Assembly: GCA_964419335.1 (NCBI GenBank)
Contig: CAYQOX010000006.1
Span: 1 to 64,000, forward strand
DNA from: CAYQOX01 sp964419335
GTDB taxonomy: Bacteria; Hinthialibacterota; Hinthialibacteria; Hinthialibacterales; Hinthialibacteraceae
Direction: 5' to 3'
Length of the DNA stretch: 64,000 nt
Shown: piece by piece, positions 43,834 to 52,974 of the stretch
Numbering within the stretch: position 1 is the stretch's first letter
How the letters are laid out: every line of letters starts with the position of its first letter
Made by a program: the position numbers and the translations under genes
The notes under the pieces: generated by a model
The model's input: only the letters and a program-made list of their open reading frames with translations
Told to the model about the DNA's origin: nothing
The model's database searches: none

Positions 43834-45918
43834 ATGAATTTGGTTCAAAAAAGTTTATTGGCAGCAATTGGGTTAGTTTCTTTTATTGGGTGTTCTATTG
43901 CCCAGGATGAGGTTTGGAAACCGGAAACAGGTATTGCTTTTAATGGGAACGATCAATATATGATTGTGGAGGAAGCCCAGCCGTTTAACGTGAATGAATT
44001 CACCGTGGAAGCTTGGGTGCGTTACGAGGATCCTAACGCGAATCAAATTTTCATGAATCGCGGGGCAGCGGCGGAAGAGTTTACTTTTTATAGTTACAAT
44101 CAGCGTATTCGCATGCTGGTACAGGATGAGCAAGGGTATTCTCACGCCGATGAAGAACTCCCGCCTGCGGGTACCTGGTTTCATTGCGTAGGGACGTATA
44201 GTGAAGATGGAACCAAGCGTCTTTATTACAACGGGAAAATGGTTGCGCAGAAAAGTGGATTGGGGCGTCCGCTCTCAGGGAATGATCCCCTTTATATTGG
44301 CGCTTTGCCGGGGGGGGGACTGGCACCGATGGAGCGTTTCTTTGGGGGCGAGATGGAAAATCTTCGTTTTTGGACGCGGGCTTTAAGCCGGAATGAGGTG
44401 CAAACCTTGGTGCGTACCTCCCCCGAAGAGGGAGATATTGAGGCGATGAAAGAAGAGGGACTGCTGGCCTATTGGTCGAGCCGGTCGCAAGAGGGACAAA
44501 CTTATGTGGATATGACTGGGAATGGCCTTGATGCTAAATTTAAGCAATATACCCAAGATGAAAATGTCGTTGTGCAAACCGAACGGGATACAGGGTATAA
44601 AGGCATTTGGTATAGCAACCAGCCTTCGGATGATAAGTACCGCTATAAATATAGTGGCGGATTAGGGACCTATTGTGCTAAACATCGTCATCACCTGCAG
44701 TATGCACCGGAGGTGAATAAAACCTTTTTTGTTTACGGTGGAACAAAAGGTTTGGGTGAATCAAAACCCTTGCTGATGATGATTTCTTACTATGACCATG
44801 AAACCGATGAGGTTCCACGTCCAGCGATCCTTATGGAAAAAGGAACCGCGGATGCTCATCATAATCCAGTGTTGTGTATCGATGATCAAGGCTTTTTGTG
44901 GGTATTTGCGAGTGCCCATGGGGGCAAGGATGGGTTTATTTGGAAAAGTACGGAACCTTATTCCATTGATGAGTTTGAGCTAGTTATGCAGCGTGAATTT
45001 ACCTATCCTCAGCCCCGGTTCATTCCTGAGCATGGCTTTATGTTTTTGTTCACAAAATATACCGCGGGACGGGAATTGTATGCCAGCACCAGTGAAGATG
45101 GGAGAACTTGGTCGTCTGATACGAAGATCTCCGGCTTTGGTGGGCATTATCAAATCAGTACTCAAGAAGGACCTCACTGCGGGACGTCTTTCAATTGGCA
45201 TCCACCGGTAGGTGGATTGAATGCGCGGACGAATTTGTATTACATGGAAACCCGTGACTTTGGGAAGACTTGGACAAACATCCAAGGAGAAGAATTGGAG
45301 TTACCTCTGAGTGATGAGGATAATCCCGCGCTTGTGCGTGATTATCACAGCGAGGGGTTGTTGGTTTATATGAAGGATATTGATTTTGATGAGGATGGCC
45401 ATCCTGTGATTATGTACACCTTGAGCAAAGGGTATGAATCCGGCCCAGAAAATGACCCCCGCATCATGACGATTGCCCGTTGGGATGGAGAGCAATGGGC
45501 GTATCATGAAGTGTGCGAAACGGATCATAATTATGATATGGGATCGCTATATATTCATGATTCTGATCGCTGGCAGGTGATTGCTCCTGTGAAGCCGGGA
45601 CCGCAGGAATATTGCACGGGTGGTGAAGTGGTGTTGCTGGAAAGCCGTGATCAAGGGAGTACCTGGAAAGAAGTGCGGCCGCTGACGAAAAATAGCAAGC
45701 GTAACCATACCTACGTACGCCGAGCGTTGAATCCCCACCCTGATTTTTACGCATTGTGGGCAGATGGAGACGCCTTGAAGCCTTCGGAGTCCAACTTGTA
45801 TTACACCAATCAGAATGGGGATCATGTTTGGATTTTACCTGAAGAGATGGAAGAGGATTACGCTCAACCTCGTACAATTGAGACTTCCAGGGTGAAAATC
45901 AATTTGAAGATGAACTAA
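43834..45918 (+). CDS. Secreted LamG / BNR_4 domain protein, putative glycan lyase or hydrolase
   Basis: 694 aa with a signal peptide (LAAIGLVSFIGCSIAQ; the Cys could be a lipobox but position -3 is Phe). Residues about 30-235 are a LamG/concanavalin-like domain (AFNGNDQYMIVEEAQPF, FTVEAWVRYED, LYYNGKMVA, GEMENLRFWTRAL). From about 250 it is a BNR_4-type seven-bladed propeller (GYKGIWYSNQP, YSGGLGTYCAKHRHHLQYAP, KTFFVYGG), ending ADGDALKPSESNLYY. BNR_4 propellers include families of ulvan-type polysaccharide lyases; the conserved HRHHLQYAP His cluster would be the place to look for catalysis. Substrate not deducible. Strong terminator downstream. Confidence 0.85.
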   Translation: MNLVQKSLLAAIGLVSFIGCSIAQDEVWKPETGIAFNGNDQYMIVEEAQPFNVNEFTVEAWVRYEDPNANQIFMNRGAAAEEFTFYSYNQRIRMLVQDEQGYSHADEELPPAGTWFHCVGTYSEDGTKRLYYNGKMVAQKSGLGRPLSGNDPLYIGALPGGGLAPMERFFGGEMENLRFWTRALSRNEVQTLVRTSPEEGDIEAMKEEGLLAYWSSRSQEGQTYVDMTGNGLDAKFKQYTQDENVVVQTERDTGYKGIWYSNQPSDDKYRYKYSGGLGTYCAKHRHHLQYAPEVNKTFFVYGGTKGLGESKPLLMMISYYDHETDEVPRPAILMEKGTADAHHNPVLCIDDQGFLWVFASAHGGKDGFIWKSTEPYSIDEFELVMQREFTYPQPRFIPEHGFMFLFTKYTAGRELYASTSEDGRTWSSDTKISGFGGHYQISTQEGPHCGTSFNWHPPVGGLNARTNLYYMETRDFGKTWTNIQGEELELPLSDEDNPALVRDYHSEGLLVYMKDIDFDEDGHPVIMYTLSKGYESGPENDPRIMTIARWDGEQWAYHEVCETDHNYDMGSLYIHDSDRWQVIAPVKPGPQEYCTGGEVVLLESRDQGSTWKEVRPLTKNSKRNHTYVRRALNPHPDFYALWADGDALKPSESNLYYTNQNGDHVWILPEEMEEDYAQPRTIETSRVKINLKMN

Positions 45919-45945
45919 TTTAAGTTTTAGTGAATTAGGCTAAAG

Positions 45946-45984
45946 ATCGAGTAGGAGCGTAGGTGTTCCTACTCGATTTTTTTT
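45946..45984 (+). terminator. Terminator after the LamG-BNR_4 gene
   Basis: Perfect 11-bp stem ATCGAGTAGGA (45946-45956) / TCCTACTCGAT (45967-45977) followed by eight T. Confidence 0.93.
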
Positions 45985-45989
45985 CTAAT

Positions 45990-46019
45990 AAAAAAAAGAG
46001 CGTGATGAACCTCACGCTC
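45990..46019 (-). terminator. Minus-strand terminator without an obvious gene
   Basis: Perfect 8-bp stem GAGCGTGA (45998-46005) / TCACGCTC (46012-46019). Its U-run (eight A on the plus strand, 45990-45997) is on the minus strand. The minus strand to its right (46020-46386) has no credible ORF, so a short untranslated RNA or read-through insulation is possible. Confidence 0.6.
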
Positions 46020-46386
46020 ACAAAACAATGAGTTGCTGTTCTGTTGATTTGTTAGGCTTGTAACAAATCAAACTTTTAGGATGTATGGATATTATAAAGA
46101 AGAAAAAAGAATATGTCTATCGGAAATTAGAAAGAATAACGATAAAATTATTCGAAACCATTTCTGTATCCTTTATAAAATTTTTAGCATTTTCTATCTT
46201 GATAAAACAAATAGAGGTGTATTTGTAAAAGTATATTGCAAATACAATGAATCTATGCCTTTGTGGTCGTGTCAAAAGTTGAAGGTAAAGGTTTTTTCTA
46301 TTCTGCCGATAATAATTATGATTATAAAAAAAAGGATTTGTTTTCTGGCGAAAAAATAACTCCTTTTAGAAAAGAGAGCTGGCGCG

Positions 46387-47703
46387 ATGGTGCAGGGTAT
46401 TGATTTATCAAATCAGGAGGGGAACCTTTTTGGTTTAAGGTTTCTGCAGGGATCTCTCTTTGGTCAGAATCAAGAGGGAAATAAAGGCAATTCGTTGAAT
46501 GGATTGCAGAATTTAACTCAGTCATGGAGAGCGGGAAACCAACAGAATCTTTCTTCCATGCTGGGAAAAACGCAGCAGAACCAGCCGATTCAATCTCCTA
46601 GGGACTCTGTCGATCGAAACACTTCACAAAAGCAAGAAGAAAAAGACAAAGACCGTGTAGAACTCTCTCAATTTGCGGAAAATGCCGCAGAAAGAGCCGT
46701 CGAGAACGCAAGAAAATCCCCCCAACACCAAAACCCGAGTCAAATTTTTGTCAGTGAGGATGGCCGGTTTGAGGCTGCGATTGATCTGCAGGTAAAAGCG
46801 GATGGCTCGTACGATATGGATTTATCCGTGAGTTTTGCCCAGTCGAGTGCGGCAGGAATGAGTTCGGTGCACATTCCACCTCGAGCCTTACCGGCTAATG
46901 AACAAGCAGAAGATGAAGAGAATGTTCCTCAAGAGCAGCCGCGGCAGAATGCTTATTTGGGGGCGGCGGCCTCACGTTATACCTCGTATGAGCAGGTTTT
47001 GACTACGCGAGATTTTCAAGCGCGTATTTTTTTTGAAGAAGCCAAATCGGTCAGTATGGAGGCTGGGCAGGCTTATGGTGAAGAAATGGGGCAACGGTAT
47101 CAGGCACTAGCAGGTGATGTTTCGCGTGAATTTAGGCTTAATGTTTCCATTAGCGGAGATGATATCGACAATTTCAATTCTGTGGCAGAGCAGTTGACCC
47201 AGTTTGATGAATCGGGAACCCTGCGTGGATTTATGGATGCGGCAGAGGGGGTTTTGCAGGCTGATTCGAGTCATTTAGGTGGCTTTGTGGATGCGACCCA
47301 ATCTTTGATTACTGCGACTCAGGAGCATGTATCCAGCAAGTTAAGTGGGTTCTTTGCTGATATGAATCAGAATTATGGGGGTGCCTTGAAAGAAATGGGA
47401 TTTGATGCAGACTACATTCAGACATTAGGGCAGAATGTAGAAAAGGATCTACAATCTTTCTTCCAGGTAACCCAAAACGTCTTACAGAATTTGTTCGGCC
47501 AGAATCGTGAACTGGAAAATTCTAATGAGAATAGTGATTATCAAAGTATAGAAGCCTTGCGTGAGAATAGGGAGCAGGTTCAAGAAGAACGGGAGAAGGA
47601 GGCTGAAGAGCGACGGGCTGAGGAGTCGGTTTTAGCCAATGAACCCAAAGCCAGTATGGGAACGCAACGAATAAATGATAGTGTGATCGAAGATTTGGTT
47701 TAA
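46387..47703 (+). CDS. Unrecognised 438-aa soluble protein
   Basis: No signal peptide or membrane helix. The N-terminal 110 residues are Gln/Asn-rich and disordered-looking, with a short DKDRVELSQFAENAAERA segment that recalls the DRVELS box seen in some flagellar and anti-sigma proteins (weak). Residues about 115-170 look beta-rich (FVSEDGRFEAAIDLQVKADG). Residues about 200-400 are helical (DFQARIFFEEAKSVSMEAGQ, FMDAAEGVLQADSSHLGGFV), similar in feel to DUF5610-type proteins, and the end is a charged coiled coil (EQVQEEREKEAEERRAEE). It stands alone with its own terminator. I cannot assign a function; flagellar or secretion-related is only a guess. Confidence 0.7.
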   Translation: MVQGIDLSNQEGNLFGLRFLQGSLFGQNQEGNKGNSLNGLQNLTQSWRAGNQQNLSSMLGKTQQNQPIQSPRDSVDRNTSQKQEEKDKDRVELSQFAENAAERAVENARKSPQHQNPSQIFVSEDGRFEAAIDLQVKADGSYDMDLSVSFAQSSAAGMSSVHIPPRALPANEQAEDEENVPQEQPRQNAYLGAAASRYTSYEQVLTTRDFQARIFFEEAKSVSMEAGQAYGEEMGQRYQALAGDVSREFRLNVSISGDDIDNFNSVAEQLTQFDESGTLRGFMDAAEGVLQADSSHLGGFVDATQSLITATQEHVSSKLSGFFADMNQNYGGALKEMGFDADYIQTLGQNVEKDLQSFFQVTQNVLQNLFGQNRELENSNENSDYQSIEALRENREQVQEEREKEAEERRAEESVLANEPKASMGTQRINDSVIEDLV

Positions 47704-47741
47704 AAATGAATTCCTTTTTTCTAAAACAATAGATTAACTCT

Positions 47742-47774
47742 ATGCGGAACTTCGGTAAGAGGTTCCGCATTTTT
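47742..47774 (+). terminator. Terminator after the 438-aa protein gene
   Basis: Stem ATGCGGAAC (47742-47750) / GTTCCGCAT (47762-47770) followed by TTTTT. Confidence 0.9.
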
Positions 47775-48020
47775 ATGTGTTAGGTAGAAACGATTTAAGT
47801 TTTGTTGTATTTGATTTTATTCATTGGGTAAAGGGCAATCCTTTTTTTAAATACTTAGTCTGTAATAAGTGTTGCGGTGATGTATTGTCCGCCCAAAATT
47901 CAAAACGATACTTCTGTATTTTTATCTTTTGTGTGCGCCTTCGGTTTATCCGAAGTACATCGAATGCCGTTTGGTCTTGTCTCTCCTCGGATTCAAGGCC
48001 TTTTTTTTGTAACAAATGAA

Positions 48021-48053
48021 AAGCCCGTTGGGAGTGATGATGCCAACGGGCTT
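48021..48053 (-). terminator. Terminator of the M14 peptidase gene
   Basis: Perfect 11-bp stem AAGCCCGTTGG (48021-48031) / CCAACGGGCTT (48043-48053), followed on the minus strand by a short T-rich stretch. Confidence 0.8.
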
Positions 48054-48078
48054 GATGGTTTTTGACTCTAACAAAAAG

Positions 48079-50667
48079 TTAATGAAAGACACCATTGAAA
48101 AGCAGGCGGAAGGTGCCATGGGGTTGGGCACGACGTTGGACACGAAAGCCGTATAGCGTGATGGAGCCTTCCCCGTAAGCAACGGAAACGATAGCGGCTT
48201 TGTTTTGTAAGTGCTTTTCACCATGGAGAAATCCACTTAGTAAAGTAATGGTTTTATTGTAATCGGCGATGACTTTTGGAGAACCGATCTGAGGATAGGT
48301 GTTTCGCTGTTTTTTGTTGGGATTGTTGGTTTCAAAGGCGTAGGAATGGGCAAAATAGGCGGCGGCGTGATGATCCATGCCGTAGGCAAGAGGTTTTTGA
48401 TTATCGAGGTTGAGGCGAATGATAGAACCGGGACAGTAGAAATCTTTCCGAGCTAAACCCGATAAAGTATTTTTTACCGGAAGATCAAAATAGCGAATGG
48501 CGAACATCGAGGAAGTATCCAGGCAGAGGAGTTTCCCCCCTTCGGCGACGAATTTTTGTAAATGCATGACCCCTTCTTCGCCGATGCCTCCGACATATTC
48601 AGGCGCAGTAGTGGAAGGGGCACGGCCATTGAGGATTTGATTGCTGCCCATATCGGGAATGATAAGCACGTCGATCATCTCGTTGAGATTGCCAGCGCGA
48701 ATTTGCGCGTTGTGGAGGACTTGGAAATCGAACTCGAACTGTTCCAAGATAAAGCGTGTCCATCCCTCATCCATATTGGCTGTCCAAGGTTGATATATCC
48801 CCAGGCGTGGTTCAGAAAGAGGGGCGGTGAAGTTCAGGGAAGAAATGCGGTTGTTGGGGACATAGTGAAGACGTAAGCTCAGATCCTTGACCCAGGATTC
48901 GAATTTTTCTTGTTGTTCTGGTTTGGGGAAGTAGAGTAAGGCGCCTTTTTGAAACTCATGATCATTGCCGATTGTGGCAGGTTCAAGGAGTGTCGAAACC
49001 CGTATGTTTTCACGCAGGGCACGATTGAGCAGGATGAAATCGTTGGTGGTTTGGTTGTGCGAAATATATTGGCTTGAGGTATTTCCGATAAGTTGTCCTA
49101 AGGGAAATTCTATATCCTTCAGTTGTACATCCTCGGCATCGAATGAGTGTTTCACTGGAACCACGTCGACGCCCATTTGATAGGAAAGGGTCCAACCTGC
49201 AACATCATAGGGGGCTTCGGGGGGACCGCCGGGATATGTATAGCGTTCGGGGTAGTCTTGGGGCTCGAAGAGGTCGCGGATGTGGTTACGGTAGGGCTGA
49301 GCGCAGTAGACGATATAGGTCCCTTCAGGGTATGTTTTGCCATCGGCGGTGAAGGTTTCTTGGGCTAGAGAGACCTCAATGCCGCCCATGTGGAGGATAT
49401 TAATCAGGCGGATAGCGGTGGGGAGATCACGCTGCTTCGGGGGAATGAGGTAGGCATAGGGCGGTTCTTCTTTGCCTAAGCGGATGGCCTTTTCGTTGAG
49501 ATTGAGATAGTTTTCGTTAAACATATCGCGATAGCGCGCCGCCAAGGTGAAGAGTGAGTTGCAGGCGATTTTTTCATACTCCACCACGTCGCGCAAACGC
49601 CACCAGCCTCCTTCCCACGGTTCGGCAAAATTGACTTGGGGGCGATACTCGGATAGCCCGCGAGAGTGCCCCCTTAATTCGGATTTGCGTTGGAAGACCG
49701 GTGAAGCGATGCGAGGGCTAGCCGCTTCGGTGAGAATGCCGATGATGTTATGGCGATAAGGAGTCGTGCGATTGCCCCCGTGCCACCAATTGTCGTAGAT
49801 GGCGTTGCTGAGGACGCCGGTTTTCCCGTGGCGGGAGAGATCGGTGGCCATGTGTCCACCGATAATCTTAAGTGATTCGTGAATGAGGGGATCAACATTA
49901 GGATTGATGGGGTCAAAAAAGGGAGGAACGAAGAAACGGCATCCAGAATTGCCCATTTGATGGATGTCATAAATGATGGTTGGGTACCATTCTTTGTAGA
50001 GAACTTCGGTTAGAATGCGGGTTTCTTTTTGGGAGAGCATATACCAATCGCGGTTATTATCGTGCCCTACATATTTATGGTAGAGCCAGGGCATTCCTTG
50101 CCCTTCCCAGGGAGTATCGAGGCTGCGTTCGTACCAATCGATGATTTTGTTAATCCCATCGGGGTTGGCGGAAGGGACGAGCAGGATGATATCATTGCGT
50201 AGAATTTCCATCGTTTGGGGATCATCCTTGGTGGCGAGATCGTGGAGAAGTTCCATCGACATTTGGGAGGAAGCGATTTCGTTGGAATGAAGCGCGCAGG
50301 CGATTACGAGGACGGATTTGGCTTCTCTGAGAAGATTGTCTCGCTCCCCTTCTTCCATTTCATTGGGATGAGAGAGTTTACGCTGAATGGCTTTGTAGTG
50401 CTCGAGTTGATTGATGGTTTCGGGTGAAGAAATAACCGCCATAATGTAAGGATTATCTTCGGTCGTTTGACCAAGGTCACGCACGACAACACGATCGCTT
50501 TCCTGATCCATCAATTCAAAGTAGTCGATGATCTGTTGCCAGCGTGCGAGTTTGTAATCAGCACCCACTTCATGGCCTAGAAATTCTTCGGGAGGTGTGG
50601 CCGCTATAGGGAGGAGCGGAAGAGACAAGCAAAAGGTGAGACAAAAGGAAAGAATGGATAGACGCAT
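48079..50667 (-). CDS. Secreted M14-family zinc carboxypeptidase-like protein
   Basis: About 862 aa. The ATG at 50667 follows GGAGG at 7 nt and starts a signal peptide (LSILSFCLTFCLSLPLLPIAA); the same frame extends upstream to 50772, but those 35 residues lack support. The M14 domain (about 25-400) shows the zinc ligands in ALHSNEIASSQMS (HxxE), the substrate-binding NPDGIN and HDNNRDWYMLSQKET, and the third ligand in YDIHQMG. The remaining 450 residues include a GATase-like region (IDVLIIPDMGSN, FVAEGGKLLCLD). Such long M14 proteins are widespread exported peptidases of unknown substrate. Lone gene ending at a strong terminator. Confidence 0.9.
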   Translation of the reverse strand: MRLSILSFCLTFCLSLPLLPIAATPPEEFLGHEVGADYKLARWQQIIDYFELMDQESDRVVVRDLGQTTEDNPYIMAVISSPETINQLEHYKAIQRKLSHPNEMEEGERDNLLREAKSVLVIACALHSNEIASSQMSMELLHDLATKDDPQTMEILRNDIILLVPSANPDGINKIIDWYERSLDTPWEGQGMPWLYHKYVGHDNNRDWYMLSQKETRILTEVLYKEWYPTIIYDIHQMGNSGCRFFVPPFFDPINPNVDPLIHESLKIIGGHMATDLSRHGKTGVLSNAIYDNWWHGGNRTTPYRHNIIGILTEAASPRIASPVFQRKSELRGHSRGLSEYRPQVNFAEPWEGGWWRLRDVVEYEKIACNSLFTLAARYRDMFNENYLNLNEKAIRLGKEEPPYAYLIPPKQRDLPTAIRLINILHMGGIEVSLAQETFTADGKTYPEGTYIVYCAQPYRNHIRDLFEPQDYPERYTYPGGPPEAPYDVAGWTLSYQMGVDVVPVKHSFDAEDVQLKDIEFPLGQLIGNTSSQYISHNQTTNDFILLNRALRENIRVSTLLEPATIGNDHEFQKGALLYFPKPEQQEKFESWVKDLSLRLHYVPNNRISSLNFTAPLSEPRLGIYQPWTANMDEGWTRFILEQFEFDFQVLHNAQIRAGNLNEMIDVLIIPDMGSNQILNGRAPSTTAPEYVGGIGEEGVMHLQKFVAEGGKLLCLDTSSMFAIRYFDLPVKNTLSGLARKDFYCPGSIIRLNLDNQKPLAYGMDHHAAAYFAHSYAFETNNPNKKQRNTYPQIGSPKVIADYNKTITLLSGFLHGEKHLQNKAAIVSVAYGEGSITLYGFRVQRRAQPHGTFRLLFNGVFH

Positions 50668-50895
50668 AAGAAAACCTCCAAGCGAAATATGAGATACGAT
50701 TACTTTATCATGAATTGTGGGAAGTTTTATAGGAAAGAAAAATACTCGTTGTGGAATTGCGTTGGCATGCAATCTATGATGAAATAGGGATAAGGAAACA
50801 TGGGCGACACTCTGAGCGTATCAAAACGTTTCGCGAAGTGGGTCCCGTAGTGGATTTTTTTCTACATCCAGGGATAAACCTAGGAGAATATTGAG

Positions 50896-51231
50896 ATGAA
50901 ATTGGTAAAGAAGAATATGGGGGATGTGGTTTTGTTGAAAGTATCCGGTGTGATTATGTTTGCGGATACCTCAACGCTTAAACATGCGCTGCATCGCCTC
51001 GCCAAGGAAGGAAAAACGAAAATCTTGGTGGATATTTCAGAGATGGATAGTTTAAACAGCCAAGCGTTGGCGAGTTTTCTCTCCGGTTATAAGTCGTTGA
51101 AAGAAGGAACCATCGCTTTCGCCGGGGCGAATAAACATGTCGCCCGGGTTTTTCAAACAGCGAAATTAGACGAACTTTTCCCTATGTATAATACCGTAGA
51201 AGAAGCCGTAGCTTCGATGAAAAATGAATAA
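50896..51231 (+). CDS. STAS-domain anti-sigma factor antagonist-like protein
   Basis: 111 aa single STAS domain: beta strand MGDVVLLKVSGVIMFADTST, KILVDISEMDSLNSQALASF (the serine normally phosphorylated by an anti-sigma kinase lies in this loop; here the context is NSQ rather than the common SSG), GTIAFAGANKHVARVFQTAK, ending FPMYNTVEEAVASM. Probably a partner switch in signalling. No RsbW-like kinase or sigma factor gene is adjacent. AGGAGA precedes the ATG. Confidence 0.88.
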   Translation: MKLVKKNMGDVVLLKVSGVIMFADTSTLKHALHRLAKEGKTKILVDISEMDSLNSQALASFLSGYKSLKEGTIAFAGANKHVARVFQTAKLDELFPMYNTVEEAVASMKNE

Positions 51232-51242
51232 GAAGGCCTGCT

Positions 51243-51467
51243 TTATTCTTCTTCGATTTTACGGCGGTTGATGACGGCTAAAGCCCAGCCGCAAATACAA
51301 CCAAGCAGAAAGCAAACCAAGGCGATGACAATCAGGGGGAGGTTAGGTTTCCAGCCAAAGACCCATACTTCAGTAGGAGTCGAATTCATTCCTAGAAATA
51401 TTCCGAACAACAAAATCGCGAGACTAACGAGGATCAGCTTCATTCGGTTCATTGAATTTTCTTCCAT
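51243..51467 (-). CDS. LapA/DUF1049-like small membrane protein
   Basis: 74 aa with two hydrophobic segments (LILVSLAILLFGIFLGM and LPLIVIALVCFLLGCICGWAL) joined by the beta-like stretch TEVWVFGWKPN and ending in a basic/acidic tail (NRRKIEEE). This is the layout of LapA (DUF1049) proteins linked to envelope lipopolysaccharide assembly. Start at 51467, or at an internal ATG at 51452, which has GGAAGA upstream. Convergent with the STAS gene (11-bp gap). Confidence 0.8.
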   Translation of the reverse strand: MEENSMNRMKLILVSLAILLFGIFLGMNSTPTEVWVFGWKPNLPLIVIALVCFLLGCICGWALAVINRRKIEEE

Positions 51468-51656
51468 CCTATCATCTCTCTATAATGAATGGGTATTTTG
51501 TTTTGTCGCTAGATTTATATCAATAGGCTACAAGGGAATCAAGATTGGTAAAAGGCTTTTGAGGGAGGAAAATAGAAATAGTAGGAGGATTGGTTTTGAA
51601 AAGAGAATTGATTGATGTACCATTTCGTTTACTCAAATGTATTTCGTTTTCGCTCT

Positions 51657-52793
51657 CTAGGAATGGAGGGAGAGAGGGCATTGAGCATAAAAGATGGTTT
51701 TTTGTTCGGGATTCGAGATGAACCAGACTTTGCCTTGAAGGTAGCGTTCGGTGAGAAGCTTGATGCTATACGTTCCTAGGCCGCGTCCTTCGCCTTTGGT
51801 GGAAAAAGAGCGCTGAAAAATTTGTAATTGATTTTCGTGGGAGATCACTTGCGGATTTTGGATCCAAAAGACCACATGATTTCCTTGTTGGTAGCATCCC
51901 AAGGTAATTTGATCCCCCTTGGAGGAGGCTTCCAGAGCATTTTTGAGCATGTTACCCAAGACCCGGCGGAGAAGTTGAGGATCGGTTTTTAAAAGGACTT
52001 GATGGGAAGAGGCATCGAGTTTGATGGATTGTCCCTTCATCGCCTCATGGTTTTGGTAGAGTTCGATTATTTCTTGGAGAGCATCGATAGAGAGAATAGG
52101 ATAAATTTGCAAAGTGAGCTCGTTGTTTTCTGCTTTGGATAAATCACGTTGGCTTTTGATTTCGTCGATGATTTTATTGCTCAATCGATAGATGCGCTCA
52201 CAGTAGGTTTCGATTTGCTGGGGTGGAGATTGCTGTAATAAATTGGTGAAACCAAGCAGGGCACCAGCGGTATTCAAGACATCATGAAAGAAAATCCGCT
52301 CTAAGGCATGGCGGCGTTTTTCGTGTTGAATATCCATAATATAGAATATCGAAAAACGTTCGCCATGGATTTGGAGAGGGGTCGTCCAAACACGAAAGTC
52401 CAAGGATTCGCCCGTTTCTTGGGTCATGATACGGCATTCTTGTACCGAGTATTTTCCGCATAAACTTTCCATGATGGCGTTCACTGCACCGCAGGTTTTA
52501 CAAAACTCCGTGGTTCCGCATCCATCTTCGGTTTCATCGGCATGAACACAGCGGAGGACTTCGCCTGGGCGTTGGCCTAAGGTTTGGTTTTTGATACTAA
52601 GTTGGGGATACTCTTGTAAAGATTTATTTGCAAATACAATTTGACGTTGTTCGTTTAGGATAATCAAGATTTGCGGAATCGCATCGAGTATTTTCTGATA
52701 GAGCGGATTCGAAAAATAAGAAGCTTGGCGTTGGATTTCCTGATGACTTTGCCGATGAGCCGGTATGATTGTAGGGGAAGTATTTTCGTTCAT
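51657..52793 (-). CDS. Sensor histidine kinase with Cys-rich PAS domain
   Basis: 378 aa, soluble. The PAS domain (about 28-155) contains the four-cysteine pattern C-x9-C-x5-C-x2-C in GEVLRCVHADETEDGCG / TTEFCKTCGAV. The kinase core follows: H-box RIFFHDVLNTAGALLGF (His about 168), N-box NMLKNALEAS, and a short G region GEGRGLGTYSIKLL. The clustered cysteines suggest redox, metal or Fe-S sensing; the ligand is not deducible. No receiver in the chain. Divergent from the PAS protein at 52975, which carries the same cysteine pattern. Confidence 0.92.
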   Translation of the reverse strand: MNENTSPTIIPAHRQSHQEIQRQASYFSNPLYQKILDAIPQILIILNEQRQIVFANKSLQEYPQLSIKNQTLGQRPGEVLRCVHADETEDGCGTTEFCKTCGAVNAIMESLCGKYSVQECRIMTQETGESLDFRVWTTPLQIHGERFSIFYIMDIQHEKRRHALERIFFHDVLNTAGALLGFTNLLQQSPPQQIETYCERIYRLSNKIIDEIKSQRDLSKAENNELTLQIYPILSIDALQEIIELYQNHEAMKGQSIKLDASSHQVLLKTDPQLLRRVLGNMLKNALEASSKGDQITLGCYQQGNHVVFWIQNPQVISHENQLQIFQRSFSTKGEGRGLGTYSIKLLTERYLQGKVWFISNPEQKTIFYAQCPLSLHS

Positions 52794-52974
52794 TATCGCA
52801 TCTGTAGAGAGAGTTTTTTTTGTATCAACTCATGACATAATTATATTTGTCTATTAAAATTTTTGAATGTTTCGAGCGAATTTAAAGCCTACTTATTTTT
52901 ATCATTCAAGATTCGTTTTGGTATATTTAAATAACAATCACTTTGGTTACAAATGAGGATACGAGGTATTTAAG

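Larger units (their letters stand above)
45919..46386. other. AT-rich intergenic region
   Basis: Holds the two terminators and then about 360 bp of AT-rich sequence. A 92-codon plus-strand reading frame (46081-46359) lacks a usable Shine-Dalgarno and has the composition of random AT-rich DNA; I do not call it. Confidence 0.5.
47704..48078. other. Intergenic region between convergent genes
   Basis: Contains terminators for both neighbours (47742-47774 plus, 48021-48053 minus). The 245 bp between them shows no gene or recognised element. Confidence 0.6.

Noticed and set aside
46081..46359. 92-codon plus-strand reading frame
   Set aside because: AT-rich, no proper Shine-Dalgarno, Lys/Ile/Asn composition expected from random AT-rich DNA, no family resemblance.
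50668..50772. N-terminal extension of the M14 peptidase
   Set aside because: The extension precedes a clean signal peptide and a GGAGG-supported ATG at 50667, so it is upstream untranslated sequence in an open frame.
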